The notes: a model not told the origin generated them from the sequence alone. Numbered from the stretch's first letter, positions 33,764 through 44,344 are shown. The stretch is 64,000 nucleotides of DNA from Natronogracilivirga saccharolytica (GCF_017921895.1 NZ_JAFIDN010000001.1:372001-436000), one strand, 5' to 3'. Translations and numbers: made by a program.

Positions 33764-36616
33764 ATGCCCAGGAACGCCATAACCATACGCGGAGCCCGCG
33801 AACACAACCTGAAAAATATTGATCTGGATATCCCGAGGGATCAGTTTGTCGTGATTACGGGTATTTCCGGTTCGGGGAAAACGTCCCTGGCTTTCGACAC
33901 CATCTATGCCGAAGGACAGCGACGGTTCATGGAATCTCTTTCTGCCTATGCGCGACAGTTTCTGGGAATGATGGAACGTCCGGAAACCGACTTCATTGAC
34001 GGACTCTCACCGGTGATCTCCATCGATCAGAAAACCACCAGCCGAAACCCGCGTTCGACGGTCGGTACGGTTACCGAAATTTATGACTACCTCAGGCTTT
34101 TGTTTGCCCGTGCGGGAACCCCGTACTCCTATATTACCGGGAATCAGATGAAAAAGCAGACTCCCGAAGAGGTGGTTGCCAGCATACTGCAGCTTCCGCA
34201 GGGTACCCGGGCCTATTGTCTCGCACCGGTGGTCCGCGGAAGGAAAGGCCATTACCGGGAGCTTTTTGAGCAGACGCTCAAGCAGGGATTCATCCGGGTC
34301 CGGATTGACGGAACGTTCCGCGAAATCGAAGAGGGCATGCAGGCAGACCGCTACAAAACCCACAATATTGAGGTCGTTGTGGATCGTTTTGTGATTTCTG
34401 AAAACAGCCGCAGCCGCATTGAGCAGAGTGTGGACATAGCCCTGGACATGGCCGACGGCAACCTGATACTGGCCATCGAGGACAAAGACCATCCGGACGG
34501 GTTCCGGGACATGCTCTTCTCCCAGAACCTGTTCGACCCGGAGAGCGGTTTGTCCTATGACGAGCCGGCTCCCAATATGTTCTCATTCAACTCACCCTAT
34601 GGCGCTTGCCCGGATTGTGACGGACTGGGCTATCGTTATGATGTCGACCCGAAACTTGTCATTCCCAACACCTCCCAGAGTATAAATGAAGGAGCCTTGC
34701 GCTACCCTGGAAAGCCCCGGAACATCTTTGTATTCAAACAGCTGGAGGCTGTATTTGATGCTTACAAAGCCTCGTTTGATACTCCGGTATCCGAACTTCC
34801 GGAAAACCTGCGGGAAATCATTATCCATGGCAGCGGCGAGGATAAATTCAATGTAACCTATGAATTCCGGAACAGCAGCGTTACCTACAAACACTCTTTT
34901 CCCGGTCTGATCACCCTGATCCGTGAACAGTATGAGGAGTCGAAAAGCCCGAAGCAGCGCGACAAGGCCAGAGCGTTCATGAATCGCATTGCCTGTGACA
35001 CCTGCGGCGGCGGCCGGCTGAAAAAAGAGGCCTTGTCTTACCGGATCGGCGATTACAATATTCACGACCTGGTCAGGCAGGATATCCGCACATTGCGTAA
35101 AACGGTTGATCAGCTTGATCTGGGGGAACGTCAGCGTGTCATCGCATCGCAGGTAGTCAAGGAAATACGTGACCGGCTCGATTTTCTGCTCAACGTCGGG
35201 CTGAACTACCTGTCCCTTGACCGCGAGGCACAGACCATCAGCGGAGGTGAGGCTCAACGGATACGGCTGGCCACACAAATCGGCACTCAGCTCGTCGGAG
35301 TTCTCTATATACTTGACGAACCCAGTATCGGACTGCATCAGCGGGATAATATCAAGCTGATCAACTCCCTTAAGCTTCTCCGCGACCTGGGAAACAGCGT
35401 CATCGTTGTCGAGCATGACCGTGAAACCATAGAGCATGCCGATTATGTAGTTGATCTGGGTCCGGGAGCGGGACGGTTCGGCGGGCATATTGTAACGGAA
35501 GGGCGGCCCGGCGAGCTGGATCAAAATTCGCTGACGGCCCGCTATCTGCATTACAAAGAGTCCATAGCCCTGCCTGAATCCCGAAGAAAAGGCAAGGGCA
35601 AAGAGCTGACCGTAACCGGAGCCCGGGGGCACAATCTGCAGTCGGTGGACATGAACCTGCCGCTCGGCACGTTTACATGCGTTACCGGTGTCAGCGGAAG
35701 CGGCAAAAGCTCTCTGATCAATCAGACCGTGGTTCCCCTGCTCAGCAGCCATTTTTACCAGTCCAAATCAGTGCCTCTCCCCTATGATCAGGTTCAGGGG
35801 CTCGATCATCTCAACAAAATCATCTCCATCGACCAGAGTCCGATCGGCAGGACGCCGCGATCCAACCCCGGCACATATACCAAAGTGTTCGATGTCATCC
35901 GCTCGCTTTTTGCCGAACTGCCCGACGCCAAAATCCGGGGATACGGACAGGGCCGGTTTTCCTTTAATGTCAAAGGGGGGCGCTGCGAGGCCTGCACCGG
36001 TGACGGTGTCAAAAAGATCGAGATGAACTTTCTGCCGGATGTTTATGTGACTTGTGAAAGCTGCAAGGGAAAACGGTACAATCGCGAAACACTGGATATC
36101 CGGTACAAAGGGAAAAACATCGCTGATGTACTGGAGATGCAGATTGAAGAGGCGGCTGAGTTTTTCGATGCCGTGCCGCGCGTAAAGCGGATACTCGAGA
36201 CCATGAATTCGGTCGGACTCGGCTATCTGACACTGGGGCAGTCCAGTACAACAATCAGCGGCGGGGAGGCACAGCGCATCAAGCTTGCAAGAGAACTTTC
36301 GAAAATCGGGACAGGCGACACCCTGTATGTGATGGATGAACCGACCACAGGCCTGCACTTCCAGGATGTCAAAATGCTCGTCAATGTGATCCAGAAGCTG
36401 GTCGACAAGGGGAACACGGTGGTAGTCATCGAACACAACCTCGACCTCATTCTTGCTGCCGACCACATCATTGATATGGGTCCGGAAGGGGGCTCAGAAG
36501 GCGGAAAGATCATCGCCGCCGGCACTCCCGAAGAACTGTCCCGTTCCGGCCATTCACATACCGGACGGTATCTGCGTGAGGAAATGGCGCGGGCCGGATA
36601 TAACATACCGGTTTAA
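33764..36616 (+). CDS. uvrA: Excinuclease ABC subunit A
   Basis: The damage-recognition ATPase of nucleotide-excision repair, 950 residues. Both ABC modules are complete: Walker A GISGSGKTSLAFDT and GVSGSGKSSLINQT, and the signatures TISGGEAQRIRLATQIG and TISGGEAQRIKLARELS. Zinc-finger cysteines are visible in CPDCDGLGY, CDTCGGGR, CEACTGDG and CESCKGKR. The 180-base upstream gap is AT-rich but no convincing LexA site was found. It is a monocistronic gene. Confidence 0.97.
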   Translation: MPRNAITIRGAREHNLKNIDLDIPRDQFVVITGISGSGKTSLAFDTIYAEGQRRFMESLSAYARQFLGMMERPETDFIDGLSPVISIDQKTTSRNPRSTVGTVTEIYDYLRLLFARAGTPYSYITGNQMKKQTPEEVVASILQLPQGTRAYCLAPVVRGRKGHYRELFEQTLKQGFIRVRIDGTFREIEEGMQADRYKTHNIEVVVDRFVISENSRSRIEQSVDIALDMADGNLILAIEDKDHPDGFRDMLFSQNLFDPESGLSYDEPAPNMFSFNSPYGACPDCDGLGYRYDVDPKLVIPNTSQSINEGALRYPGKPRNIFVFKQLEAVFDAYKASFDTPVSELPENLREIIIHGSGEDKFNVTYEFRNSSVTYKHSFPGLITLIREQYEESKSPKQRDKARAFMNRIACDTCGGGRLKKEALSYRIGDYNIHDLVRQDIRTLRKTVDQLDLGERQRVIASQVVKEIRDRLDFLLNVGLNYLSLDREAQTISGGEAQRIRLATQIGTQLVGVLYILDEPSIGLHQRDNIKLINSLKLLRDLGNSVIVVEHDRETIEHADYVVDLGPGAGRFGGHIVTEGRPGELDQNSLTARYLHYKESIALPESRRKGKGKELTVTGARGHNLQSVDMNLPLGTFTCVTGVSGSGKSSLINQTVVPLLSSHFYQSKSVPLPYDQVQGLDHLNKIISIDQSPIGRTPRSNPGTYTKVFDVIRSLFAELPDAKIRGYGQGRFSFNVKGGRCEACTGDGVKKIEMNFLPDVYVTCESCKGKRYNRETLDIRYKGKNIADVLEMQIEEAAEFFDAVPRVKRILETMNSVGLGYLTLGQSSTTISGGEAQRIKLARELSKIGTGDTLYVMDEPTTGLHFQDVKMLVNVIQKLVDKGNTVVVIEHNLDLILAADHIIDMGPEGGSEGGKIIAAGTPEELSRSGHSHTGRYLREEMARAGYNIPV

Positions 36617-36711
36617 CAGTCGTTTATCTGATTGGATCTTCGTAACAAACCAGCCTGTGGCAGCCAAAATCACATTGCCACCGAACCCTGATTTCGTTAT
36701 ATTGCGGGGTA

Positions 36712-37257
36712 ATGTCATATTTCCGCTCACATAGCATCAAAATAGCCGTACTGCTCCTGTTTGTAACAGGCATGCTGATTGTTGCCTGGCCGGGAAAAGA
36801 CCGGGCCAACAACGGTGAGTCGGTTTCGAACTGGCTTCTGGATTTGCGTTCGGATACAACCAATCCTGTGGTTCACAACAAAATCAGCTCGCTCAGCAAT
36901 CAGGACGGTGACATACCCGGACTTCTTCGCCAGGCTACATCCATCATAAGCAGTCATCAGGATGATTTTGTACTGCCTGTGAATTCCGGTGATGCTTCGG
37001 ATGATGACATTTATAATACGCTGCTGATCAAGTGGACCCTTCACCAGCAGGAAGCTGCTGCCGACACCGTCATGATCAGTGACCGGCAGTCACAGGTTCC
37101 CGTTGCTACCGAGAAGGACAACAAATCCTACCGGGATCAGATAACACAATCATTGAGTTTCGTAGTCGGTGCTTACAGCAGAATCAGCGAAGCCTGGGAC
37201 TACATCAGACTGATCCTTCGCCCGCTTGTCAGCGGAATTGCAATAAACGCCCCATAG
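36712..37257 (+). CDS. Hypothetical exported or membrane-anchored protein
   Basis: A 181-residue protein with one N-terminal hydrophobic segment (IAVLLLFVTGMLIVAWPG), either a signal peptide or an anchor. The remainder is hydrophilic, with helical stretches rich in Asp, Ser and Gln, and ends in a mildly hydrophobic SLSFVVGAYSRISEAWDY. No family is recognised. It stands between uvrA and the secD leader on the same strand. Codon use looks similar to that of its neighbours, so I regard it as real but of unknown function. Confidence 0.5.
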   Translation: MSYFRSHSIKIAVLLLFVTGMLIVAWPGKDRANNGESVSNWLLDLRSDTTNPVVHNKISSLSNQDGDIPGLLRQATSIISSHQDDFVLPVNSGDASDDDIYNTLLIKWTLHQQEAAADTVMISDRQSQVPVATEKDNKSYRDQITQSLSFVVGAYSRISEAWDYIRLILRPLVSGIAINAP

Positions 37258-37276
37258 CGACTTGTAGAGCAGATAT

Positions 37277-37342
37277 GCCGGGTTTGCTTACCCGTTATCC
37301 CGGCGCGTAATCAATTTTAAAACATGATTACCCGGTTCCGGG
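37277..37342 (+). promoter_or_regulatory. Structured leader region upstream of secD
   Basis: The 216-base gap before secD holds stacked inverted repeats. GCCGGG (37277-37282) can pair with CCCGGC (37299-37304), while the overlapping CGGGT (37279-37283) can instead pair with ACCCG (37290-37294); CCCGG-TT-CCGGG follows at 37331-37342. The mutually exclusive pairings are the kind seen in attenuators, but no known riboswitch class was recognised. Confidence 0.4.
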
Positions 37343-37473
37343 CAATATGCCTGTGATATCTGCAACAGCCCACCCCCCGGGAAAAGGACAGCAATGCTGA
37401 CGAAAACTATCCGGCTTCCCGAAATCAGTTTTTTCACAATACATTATTCACACGCAGAATCAGAATTGAATCT

Positions 37474-39306
37474 ATGAAAGGAAATGGAACCAAACTGGCC
37501 TTTATCGTCGCCTTTCTGGCAATGACGATATATTATTTGTTCCCCTCGTTCCAGTACTGGCTCGAAATGAGGAACATCGATAATATGCCCGAGGAAGAAC
37601 GCATCGTCTACCTCGAAGAAAATGAAGCCCGGATTGAGGGCATGAGAGAAAAAATACTGACTCTGGGTCTCGACCTTCAGGGCGGTATGCACGTGACACT
37701 GGAACTGGCAACCAATCAGCTGATGCGGGAGCTTGCCAGCGAATATGCTGATGATGAATTTGACGACGTCATGAGCGTAGCCTACCAGCGGTCCCGGGAT
37801 AACAATTCGGATGTCATCAATGAATTTGTTGAGGCTTTTGAAGAGCGGGATCCCAACGCACGGCTCAGTCGGTATTTCCGCTCGGATGCCGACAACATCA
37901 CCCGCCGGTCCAGCAACTCCGAAATTCAGGAATGGCTTCAGGAGCAGCGCGATGCCGCCGTTAACCGGGCTATTGAAATTGTGCGAAACCGGGTTGACCG
38001 TTTTGGTGTAACTGAACCTTCCATTGTCCGTCAGGGCAGTAACCGGCTGGTTGTGGAGCTGCCCGGTGTGACCGACGAGGAGCGGGTGCGCGATCTGCTG
38101 CGCGGAACGGCACGGCTTGAGTTCAGACTCACCGCTGATCCTGATGATCTGCGGCACTCACTCGAGCAAATCATCGCCCATTTTGATCCGCAGCAGGATG
38201 AAGACGATATAGACCTTGAAGATGAGTTCACCGATATGGATCAGGAAGAGCAGGATAACCCGCTGCTGCAGGTTCTGATGCCGCAGGGGCAGGGCGTCAA
38301 CTTCGGATCGGCGGCCGGACGCGATACTGCCAGGGTGAACGAGTTGATCAAGCAGGAAGATGTTCAGCGTTTGCTGCCCCGTGACATTGAACTGATGTGG
38401 ACAGCCAACCCTCAGTTTGAGTCCGAAGGGCGAGGTTATTACACCCTGATCGGGGTGCGGCGCCAGGTTGAACTGACCGGTGATGTCATCACGGAAGCCC
38501 GCCCGACATTCGACCAGCATACCAATCAACCCGAGGTCTCGATGAACATGGACCGTCAGGGCGCCCGGACCTGGGCTCGTGTAACCGGTGCCAACATCGG
38601 CAGACCCATTGCCATTGCACTGGACGGTGTGATTTACTCCTATCCGGTCGTACAGGGTCAGATAACCGGCGGGCGATCATCCATTACCGGACTGGCCAGC
38701 AGCGCCGAGGCTGAAGATCTTGTCAATATTCTGATGTCAGGTGCGCTTCCCGCCCCGCTGGATATTGTACAGGAGCGGACGGTCGGACCAAGTCTCGGCG
38801 AGGCCTCCATCCGGGCAGGATTCAACTCCGCGATGATCGGTCTGATGATTGTGGTTGTGTTCATGATGGTCTATTACCGTGCCGGAGGAGCAATTGCCGA
38901 CATTGCCCTTGTTCTGAACATTATCTTCATCATGGGTATTCTTGCCGCATTCAATGCCACGCTGACCCTGCCGGGTATTGCCGGAATTGTGCTTACCATT
39001 GGTATGGCGGTGGACGCGAACGTACTGATTTTCGACCGTATCAGGGAAGAACTCAGGGCCGGAAAAAGTCTCATTGCGGCCATCGACAGCGGATATTCCA
39101 ACTCCATGAGTGCGATCCTTGACGCCAATATTACCACCTTCCTTACAGCGGTAATTCTGTTCAGCTTTGGTGTCGGACCGATCAAAGGCTTTGCCATTAC
39201 ACTTATGGCTGGTATTGCCGCTTCACTCTTCAGTGCCATCATCATCACGCGTGTGATTGTAGACTGGATGACAAAAGACAAAAAGTGGAATATCAGCTAC
39301 GGTTGA
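37474..39306 (+). CDS. secD: Protein translocase subunit SecD
   Basis: It works with SecF to pull exported proteins across the inner membrane using the ion gradient. The 610-residue protein has an N-terminal helix, the conserved LGLDLQGGMHVTLEL, a large periplasmic P1 region with RVDRFGVTEPSIVRQG, and six-helix RND-type membrane domain segments (GFNSAMIGLMIVVVFMMVYY, then GIVLTIGMAVDANVLIFDRI with the transmembrane aspartate). Many Bacteroidota fuse SecD and SecF; here they are separate genes 41 bases apart. Confidence 0.96.
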   Translation: MKGNGTKLAFIVAFLAMTIYYLFPSFQYWLEMRNIDNMPEEERIVYLEENEARIEGMREKILTLGLDLQGGMHVTLELATNQLMRELASEYADDEFDDVMSVAYQRSRDNNSDVINEFVEAFEERDPNARLSRYFRSDADNITRRSSNSEIQEWLQEQRDAAVNRAIEIVRNRVDRFGVTEPSIVRQGSNRLVVELPGVTDEERVRDLLRGTARLEFRLTADPDDLRHSLEQIIAHFDPQQDEDDIDLEDEFTDMDQEEQDNPLLQVLMPQGQGVNFGSAAGRDTARVNELIKQEDVQRLLPRDIELMWTANPQFESEGRGYYTLIGVRRQVELTGDVITEARPTFDQHTNQPEVSMNMDRQGARTWARVTGANIGRPIAIALDGVIYSYPVVQGQITGGRSSITGLASSAEAEDLVNILMSGALPAPLDIVQERTVGPSLGEASIRAGFNSAMIGLMIVVVFMMVYYRAGGAIADIALVLNIIFIMGILAAFNATLTLPGIAGIVLTIGMAVDANVLIFDRIREELRAGKSLIAAIDSGYSNSMSAILDANITTFLTAVILFSFGVGPIKGFAITLMAGIAASLFSAIIITRVIVDWMTKDKKWNISYG

Positions 39307-39347
39307 TCCCTGTCAGAAACTTGTAAATAATAAAATTTTTGTAACTC

Positions 39348-40265
39348 ATGAGACTTTTTGAAACTGCAAATTACACCATTATACCGTACCGGAAAGTCGG
39401 GTATGTTATCTCGATTACACTGGTAGTGATTTCCCTGATAGCCATTTTCGGCAGGGGACTCCAATACGGTATTGACTTCCGCGGCGGAATCGAGATCATC
39501 CTCGAGTTTGAAGAACCCGCTTCCACGGATGAATTGCGTGCCGAACTCAGTGGACCGCTCGATGCCATGCCTGACATCCGCCGCCTTGGCGTTGGACGGG
39601 ATATGATTATCCGCATTGACACTGAAAAGAGCAGCTCCGAAGTACAGCAGATTATCACTTCAACGGCGGCTTCCCTGTATCCGGACAATCCGTCACAAAT
39701 TGTTCAGACGGAATCTGTGGGACCAAGCTTTGCTGATGACCTCAGGAATGCGGCTATCATGTCGATTATTTTTGCACTGATAGTCATTTTCCTCTACATC
39801 CTCATACGGTTCAAAAAATGGTCCTACTCTGCCGGAGCTGTGGCAGCGCTGGCTCATGATGTGATTATAACCCTGGGAATATTCACCATACTGCACGGGA
39901 TCGTCCCGTTCAGTCTGGACATCAACCAGGCGCTGATTGCCGCGTTTCTGACCATTGTGGGTTATTCCCTGAACGATACGGTGGTGGTGTTTGACCGTAT
40001 CCGCGAGAATTCCCTGATATTCAAAACCGAAAGTTTTGATAAAATGGTCAACCGCAGTATCAACAACACATTGAGCCGTACGGTAGTAACTTCCATTACC
40101 ACCTTGTTTGTAGTTACGATACTATTTATTTTCGGAGGTGATGTGTTGAAGGGGCTTTCGTTTGCATTGATCATCGGAGTATTGCTGGGTACATACAGCT
40201 CTATCTTTGTGGCCAGCTCGCTGTTGGTTGACCTGCAACTCAAGACACGCAAAAACGTAGCCTGA
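39348..40265 (+). CDS. secF: Protein translocase subunit SecF
   Basis: The 305-residue partner of SecD. It has the first helix, the QYGIDFRGGIEIILEF motif, and the membrane domain with DVIITLGIFTIL and IVGYSLNDTVVVFDRIREN, the last carrying the conserved Asp-Arg. The C-terminal helix ends in a short basic tail. It follows secD directly and precedes the STAS gene by 35 bases, so all three may share one transcript that ends at the hairpin at 40704. Confidence 0.96.
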   Translation: MRLFETANYTIIPYRKVGYVISITLVVISLIAIFGRGLQYGIDFRGGIEIILEFEEPASTDELRAELSGPLDAMPDIRRLGVGRDMIIRIDTEKSSSEVQQIITSTAASLYPDNPSQIVQTESVGPSFADDLRNAAIMSIIFALIVIFLYILIRFKKWSYSAGAVAALAHDVIITLGIFTILHGIVPFSLDINQALIAAFLTIVGYSLNDTVVVFDRIRENSLIFKTESFDKMVNRSINNTLSRTVVTSITTLFVVTILFIFGGDVLKGLSFALIIGVLLGTYSSIFVASSLLVDLQLKTRKNVA

Positions 40266-40300
40266 TTTCAACGGTTCTTCTAACCTAACTACTGCCAAAT

Positions 40301-40648
40301 ATGAGCTTCAATATATCAGAACGATACAATTGTGTTGTCATCGAGTTCAAGGGTGATGTCATGGGCGGCCCCGATGCACTGACGCTGAACGAGAAGCTTC
40401 ATGAGCTTATCGACCAGGGAAAGAAAAATGCCGTGGTTGACCTGAGCAAGGTCAAGTTTATGAACTCCTCCGGGCTCGGTATGCTGATAGGAGCGTTGAC
40501 AACAATGCGAAACGCCGGCGGCGACCTGCGCATTGCCAATGCCACCGACAAGATTCAAAGCCTGCTTATGATCACCAAACTGATAACGGTATTTCAACAC
40601 TTTCGTTCGCTTGAAGAAGCCGTGGAGTCATTTTCAAAACAGGAATAA
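40301..40648 (+). CDS. STAS-domain anti-sigma factor antagonist
   Basis: A 115-residue single STAS domain of the SpoIIAA/RsbV type. The phosphorylatable serine is in VKFMNSSGLGMLIG, and the fold is supported by the opening strands NCVVIEFKGDVMGG and the central AVVDLSKV. Such proteins free sigma factors or other partners when dephosphorylated by a PP2C phosphatase and are blocked by a serine kinase. Neither partner is in the window, so the pathway is unknown. It follows secF by 35 bases and is closed by a terminator. Confidence 0.88.
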   Translation: MSFNISERYNCVVIEFKGDVMGGPDALTLNEKLHELIDQGKKNAVVDLSKVKFMNSSGLGMLIGALTTMRNAGGDLRIANATDKIQSLLMITKLITVFQHFRSLEEAVESFSKQE

Positions 40649-42076
<1,428 letters not shown>

Positions 42077-42126
42077 CCCGTCCGGTTTTGAACTGATTTT
42101 CACTCCGGCACAGAAGTGAACCAGAA

Positions 42127-43317
42127 ATGTCCGACCGATTTCACGTCACTTACCGGCTGACGCTGCACGATGATGAATCCCCGGATGACCGGATTCGTGC
42201 TCTTCAGCTCGAGCAGAGTGCTGAACTGCCTGATGCAGTGGTGCAGGCTATGGACATGGATCATGTAACCGGCGATGTGATCCGCACGGATTTCCTGGAT
42301 CCGCTGCAACTGGATGTTACCATTGCCTGGCCGGCATCCAATCATGGCGAAGAAATTACCCAGCTCCTTAATATCCTCTTCGGGAACATCTCCATGAAAC
42401 AGGGCATTGCCATTGTCGACATACAGTGGGATGATCTTGCACCGCACCTTCTGGGCGGACCTTCCCTGGGCATTGAAGCCCTTCGCGCCCGTTGGCAGAT
42501 ACCGGATCGTGCGCTAAGCTGCACTGCACTCAAGCCAATGGGGCAGAACACCTCAGAACTTGCCGAATCGGCCTTCCGCTTTGCATTGGGAGGCATCGAC
42601 ATAATCAAGGACGATCACGGACTTGCCGATCAGAGCCATGCTCCGTTCGCCGACCGCGTTGCAGCCTGTGTCAGGGCGATGGATAAAGCAGCTCAAAAAA
42701 CCGGCCGCCGAAGCCGGTATTTTCCGAATATTACAACAGATCATTACCGGATCGGAGAGCGATATGAACAGGCAGCTGAAGCAGGCGCAGACGGAGTTCT
42801 GCTTGCTCCCATGCTGACCGGGCTTTCCGTCATGCATCAGCTGGCGCAAAACAGCACGGATTTGCCCGTCATGGCACACCCCGCTTTCAGCGGAACAATC
42901 ATAACGCACGCGACATCGCCGGGGTATGCACCGGGTTTTGCCCGGAAATCCGGCACCGAACCAACTGCTTCACGGACAGATCCGGAACGCTGTCACGGAT
43001 TTGATCCCGGGCTGTTTTACGGAGCATTATGGCGCGCGCTGGGTGCCGATTTTGTGATTTATCCCAATACAGGGGGACGGTTTTCTTTTCCCTATGAAAC
43101 CTGTTCGGCCATAAACCAGCAGGCAAGAAGAACCGATCTGCCATTTAAAACGTGTTTTCCCGTTCCCGGTGGCGGCATGAAACACAGCCGCATGGGTTAC
43201 TGGCTTGAACAGTACGGCGATGACACCACCTTTCTCATGGGGGGAAGCCTTTATGAGGATTCGAGGGGAATAGCTGAAGCCTCACGTTCGTTTTTACAGT
43301 CACTGATGCATAAGTAA
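42127..43317 (+). CDS. RuBisCO-like protein (form IV)
   Basis: A 396-residue homologue of the RuBisCO large subunit. The first active-site strand reads CTALKPMGQ (the Lys of TxKP is kept, the next catalytic Lys is Met). The metal-site motif is GGIDIIKDDHGLADQ, KDDH instead of KDDE. Later come MAHPAFSG, YPNTGGRFSFPYETC and FPVPGGGMK, where true RuBisCO has the serine-containing SGG. These losses exclude CO2 fixation. Known RLPs act as enolases or isomerases in methylthioribose salvage, or in apionate breakdown. The cupin gene that follows after 14 bases favours methylthioribulose-1-phosphate isomerase activity, as in Rhodospirillum rubrum; this is inference. Confidence 0.85.
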   Translation: MSDRFHVTYRLTLHDDESPDDRIRALQLEQSAELPDAVVQAMDMDHVTGDVIRTDFLDPLQLDVTIAWPASNHGEEITQLLNILFGNISMKQGIAIVDIQWDDLAPHLLGGPSLGIEALRARWQIPDRALSCTALKPMGQNTSELAESAFRFALGGIDIIKDDHGLADQSHAPFADRVAACVRAMDKAAQKTGRRSRYFPNITTDHYRIGERYEQAAEAGADGVLLAPMLTGLSVMHQLAQNSTDLPVMAHPAFSGTIITHATSPGYAPGFARKSGTEPTASRTDPERCHGFDPGLFYGALWRALGADFVIYPNTGGRFSFPYETCSAINQQARRTDLPFKTCFPVPGGGMKHSRMGYWLEQYGDDTTFLMGGSLYEDSRGIAEASRSFLQSLMHK

Positions 43318-43331
43318 TTAATACCAGAACC

Positions 43332-43793
43332 ATGGCTGATCAATCAAAAATTATCCGCAATGAGGAATTTAACTGGCCGGGCATTCAAAAGAAAAAGTAC
43401 AAGCCTGTTCCAGACCGCTACGACAGTGTTACACGCTACGTATTGTTAGGGGAAAATGATGATGAGCAAGGGCTTAACTTCCAGACCCGGTACTTTGAAA
43501 TCGGAACGGACGGATACTCTTCACTTGAAAGACACCGTCACCCTCACACCGTTATCATTGTGCGCGGTGAGGGAAGTATGATTCTCGGAAATGAGTATCA
43601 TCAGCTGGATACATTCGACACGGTTTACATCGCGCCGGAGACTGTCCACCAGTTTCATGCTGACCGGGGCAGTCCGCTTGGCTTTATCTGTATTGTCGAC
43701 CGCTACCGTGATCGTCCCGAAGTGCCGGCAAGCCGGCATGAACTCAAATCCTGGATTCCCGATCCGGATGTGCGCAATAAAGCCCGGTTATAG
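43332..43793 (+). CDS. Cupin-domain protein paired with the RuBisCO-like protein
   Basis: A 153-residue single cupin. Motif 1 reads SLERHRHPHTVIIVRGEGSM with three closely spaced histidines, and motif 2 reads DTVYIAPETVHQFHAD, giving the usual metal-binding set. The N-terminal 60 residues carry a conserved-looking NFQTRYFEIGTDGYSS strand pair. In R. rubrum a cupin beside the RLP gene is a 1-methylthio-xylulose-5-phosphate methylsulfurylase that yields deoxyxylulose phosphate and methanethiol. The same role here is proposed from the gene pairing; a sugar isomerase or dioxygenase is the alternative. Confidence 0.75.
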   Translation: MADQSKIIRNEEFNWPGIQKKKYKPVPDRYDSVTRYVLLGENDDEQGLNFQTRYFEIGTDGYSSLERHRHPHTVIIVRGEGSMILGNEYHQLDTFDTVYIAPETVHQFHADRGSPLGFICIVDRYRDRPEVPASRHELKSWIPDPDVRNKARL

Positions 43794-43857
43794 CCAGTTT
43801 TTTTATTCGGACCACTTGTCCTGATAAGGATTTTATTGTTATATTAAGAATCTACAA

Positions 43858-43930
43858 GCGAGAATAGCTCAGCTGGTAGAGCACAACCTTGCCAAGGTTG
43901 GGGTCGCGGGTTCGAGTCCCGTTTCTCGCT
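43858..43930 (+). tRNA. tRNA-Gly (anticodon GCC)
   Basis: The acceptor GCGAGAA pairs with TTCTCGC, the D arm is GCTCAGCTGGTAGAGC, the anticodon stem CAACC/GGTTG holds loop TTGCCAA, and the T arm is GCGGGTTCGAGTCCCGT. Discriminator T is followed by CAC, so CCA is not encoded. A terminator begins 28 bases downstream. Confidence 0.95.
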
Positions 43931-43957
43931 CACTTATTTTTCAGAATTACCCCCCTC

Positions 43958-43993
43958 AAAACCCGCCATACATCCCGTATGACGGGTTTTTTT
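43958..43993 (+). terminator. Terminator after tRNA-Gly
   Basis: AAAACCCG pairs with CGGGTTTT and an inner CATAC/GTATG stem extends it; seven T residues follow the outer stem. Confidence 0.85.
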
Positions 43994-44026
43994 ATGCCTT
44001 TCTATCACAGATTGAGGAAAAACGCC

Positions 44027-44089
44027 ATTGCCCGATATTGCCCGATAATGACCAATAATGACAAACTGATGGATAAATGCTGGATAAAT
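44027..44089. repeat. Three consecutive 10-11-bp duplications in a 350-base non-coding gap
   Basis: The gap from the tRNA-Gly terminator to the sensor gene (about 43994-44344) has no convincing gene. Within it ATTGCCCGAT occurs twice in tandem (44027-44046), AATGAC twice with a 10-base period (44047, 44057) and TGGATAAAT twice with an 11-base period (44070, 44081). The remainder up to 44344 is AT-rich and probably holds the sensor-kinase promoter. Helical spacing suggests protein binding; slippage duplications are the plain alternative. Confidence 0.5.
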
Positions 44090-44344
44090 TTTCAGCGCTC
44101 AAATGAGTCGAGCAGCATGCCGGTTGCGGTTTTTAACAGAGAAAGAGAGCAGTAGTTATTTCGGAAGGCGGGCTGTTTTACTAAAGCAATATTAAAATTT
44201 GCTTATCTATGTAAAAAATGTATATTCTGTTTATAGTGGAATTTCTCTATATTACAATGGGCAGTCTGTCCTGTCCGGATAAATTATTTTCAAGCCTGAC
44301 AATATTACTTCGAATTGAATAATCGTTGCGCCATACATCCCGCA

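Noticed and set aside
34592-35752. A 386-codon open frame on the minus strand
   Set aside because: It is antisense to uvrA, in which both ABC modules and the zinc fingers are continuous; it is a by-product of uvrA codon use.
42127-43317. A genuine CO2-fixing RuBisCO large subunit
   Set aside because: The KDDE motif is KDDH, the second catalytic lysine is Met and the loop serine is missing; no small subunit or phosphoribulokinase is present.
43858-44344. tRNA-Gly as an integration site for a mobile element
   Set aside because: There is no integrase gene and no second copy of the tRNA 3' end in the window; only short repeats and a terminator follow.
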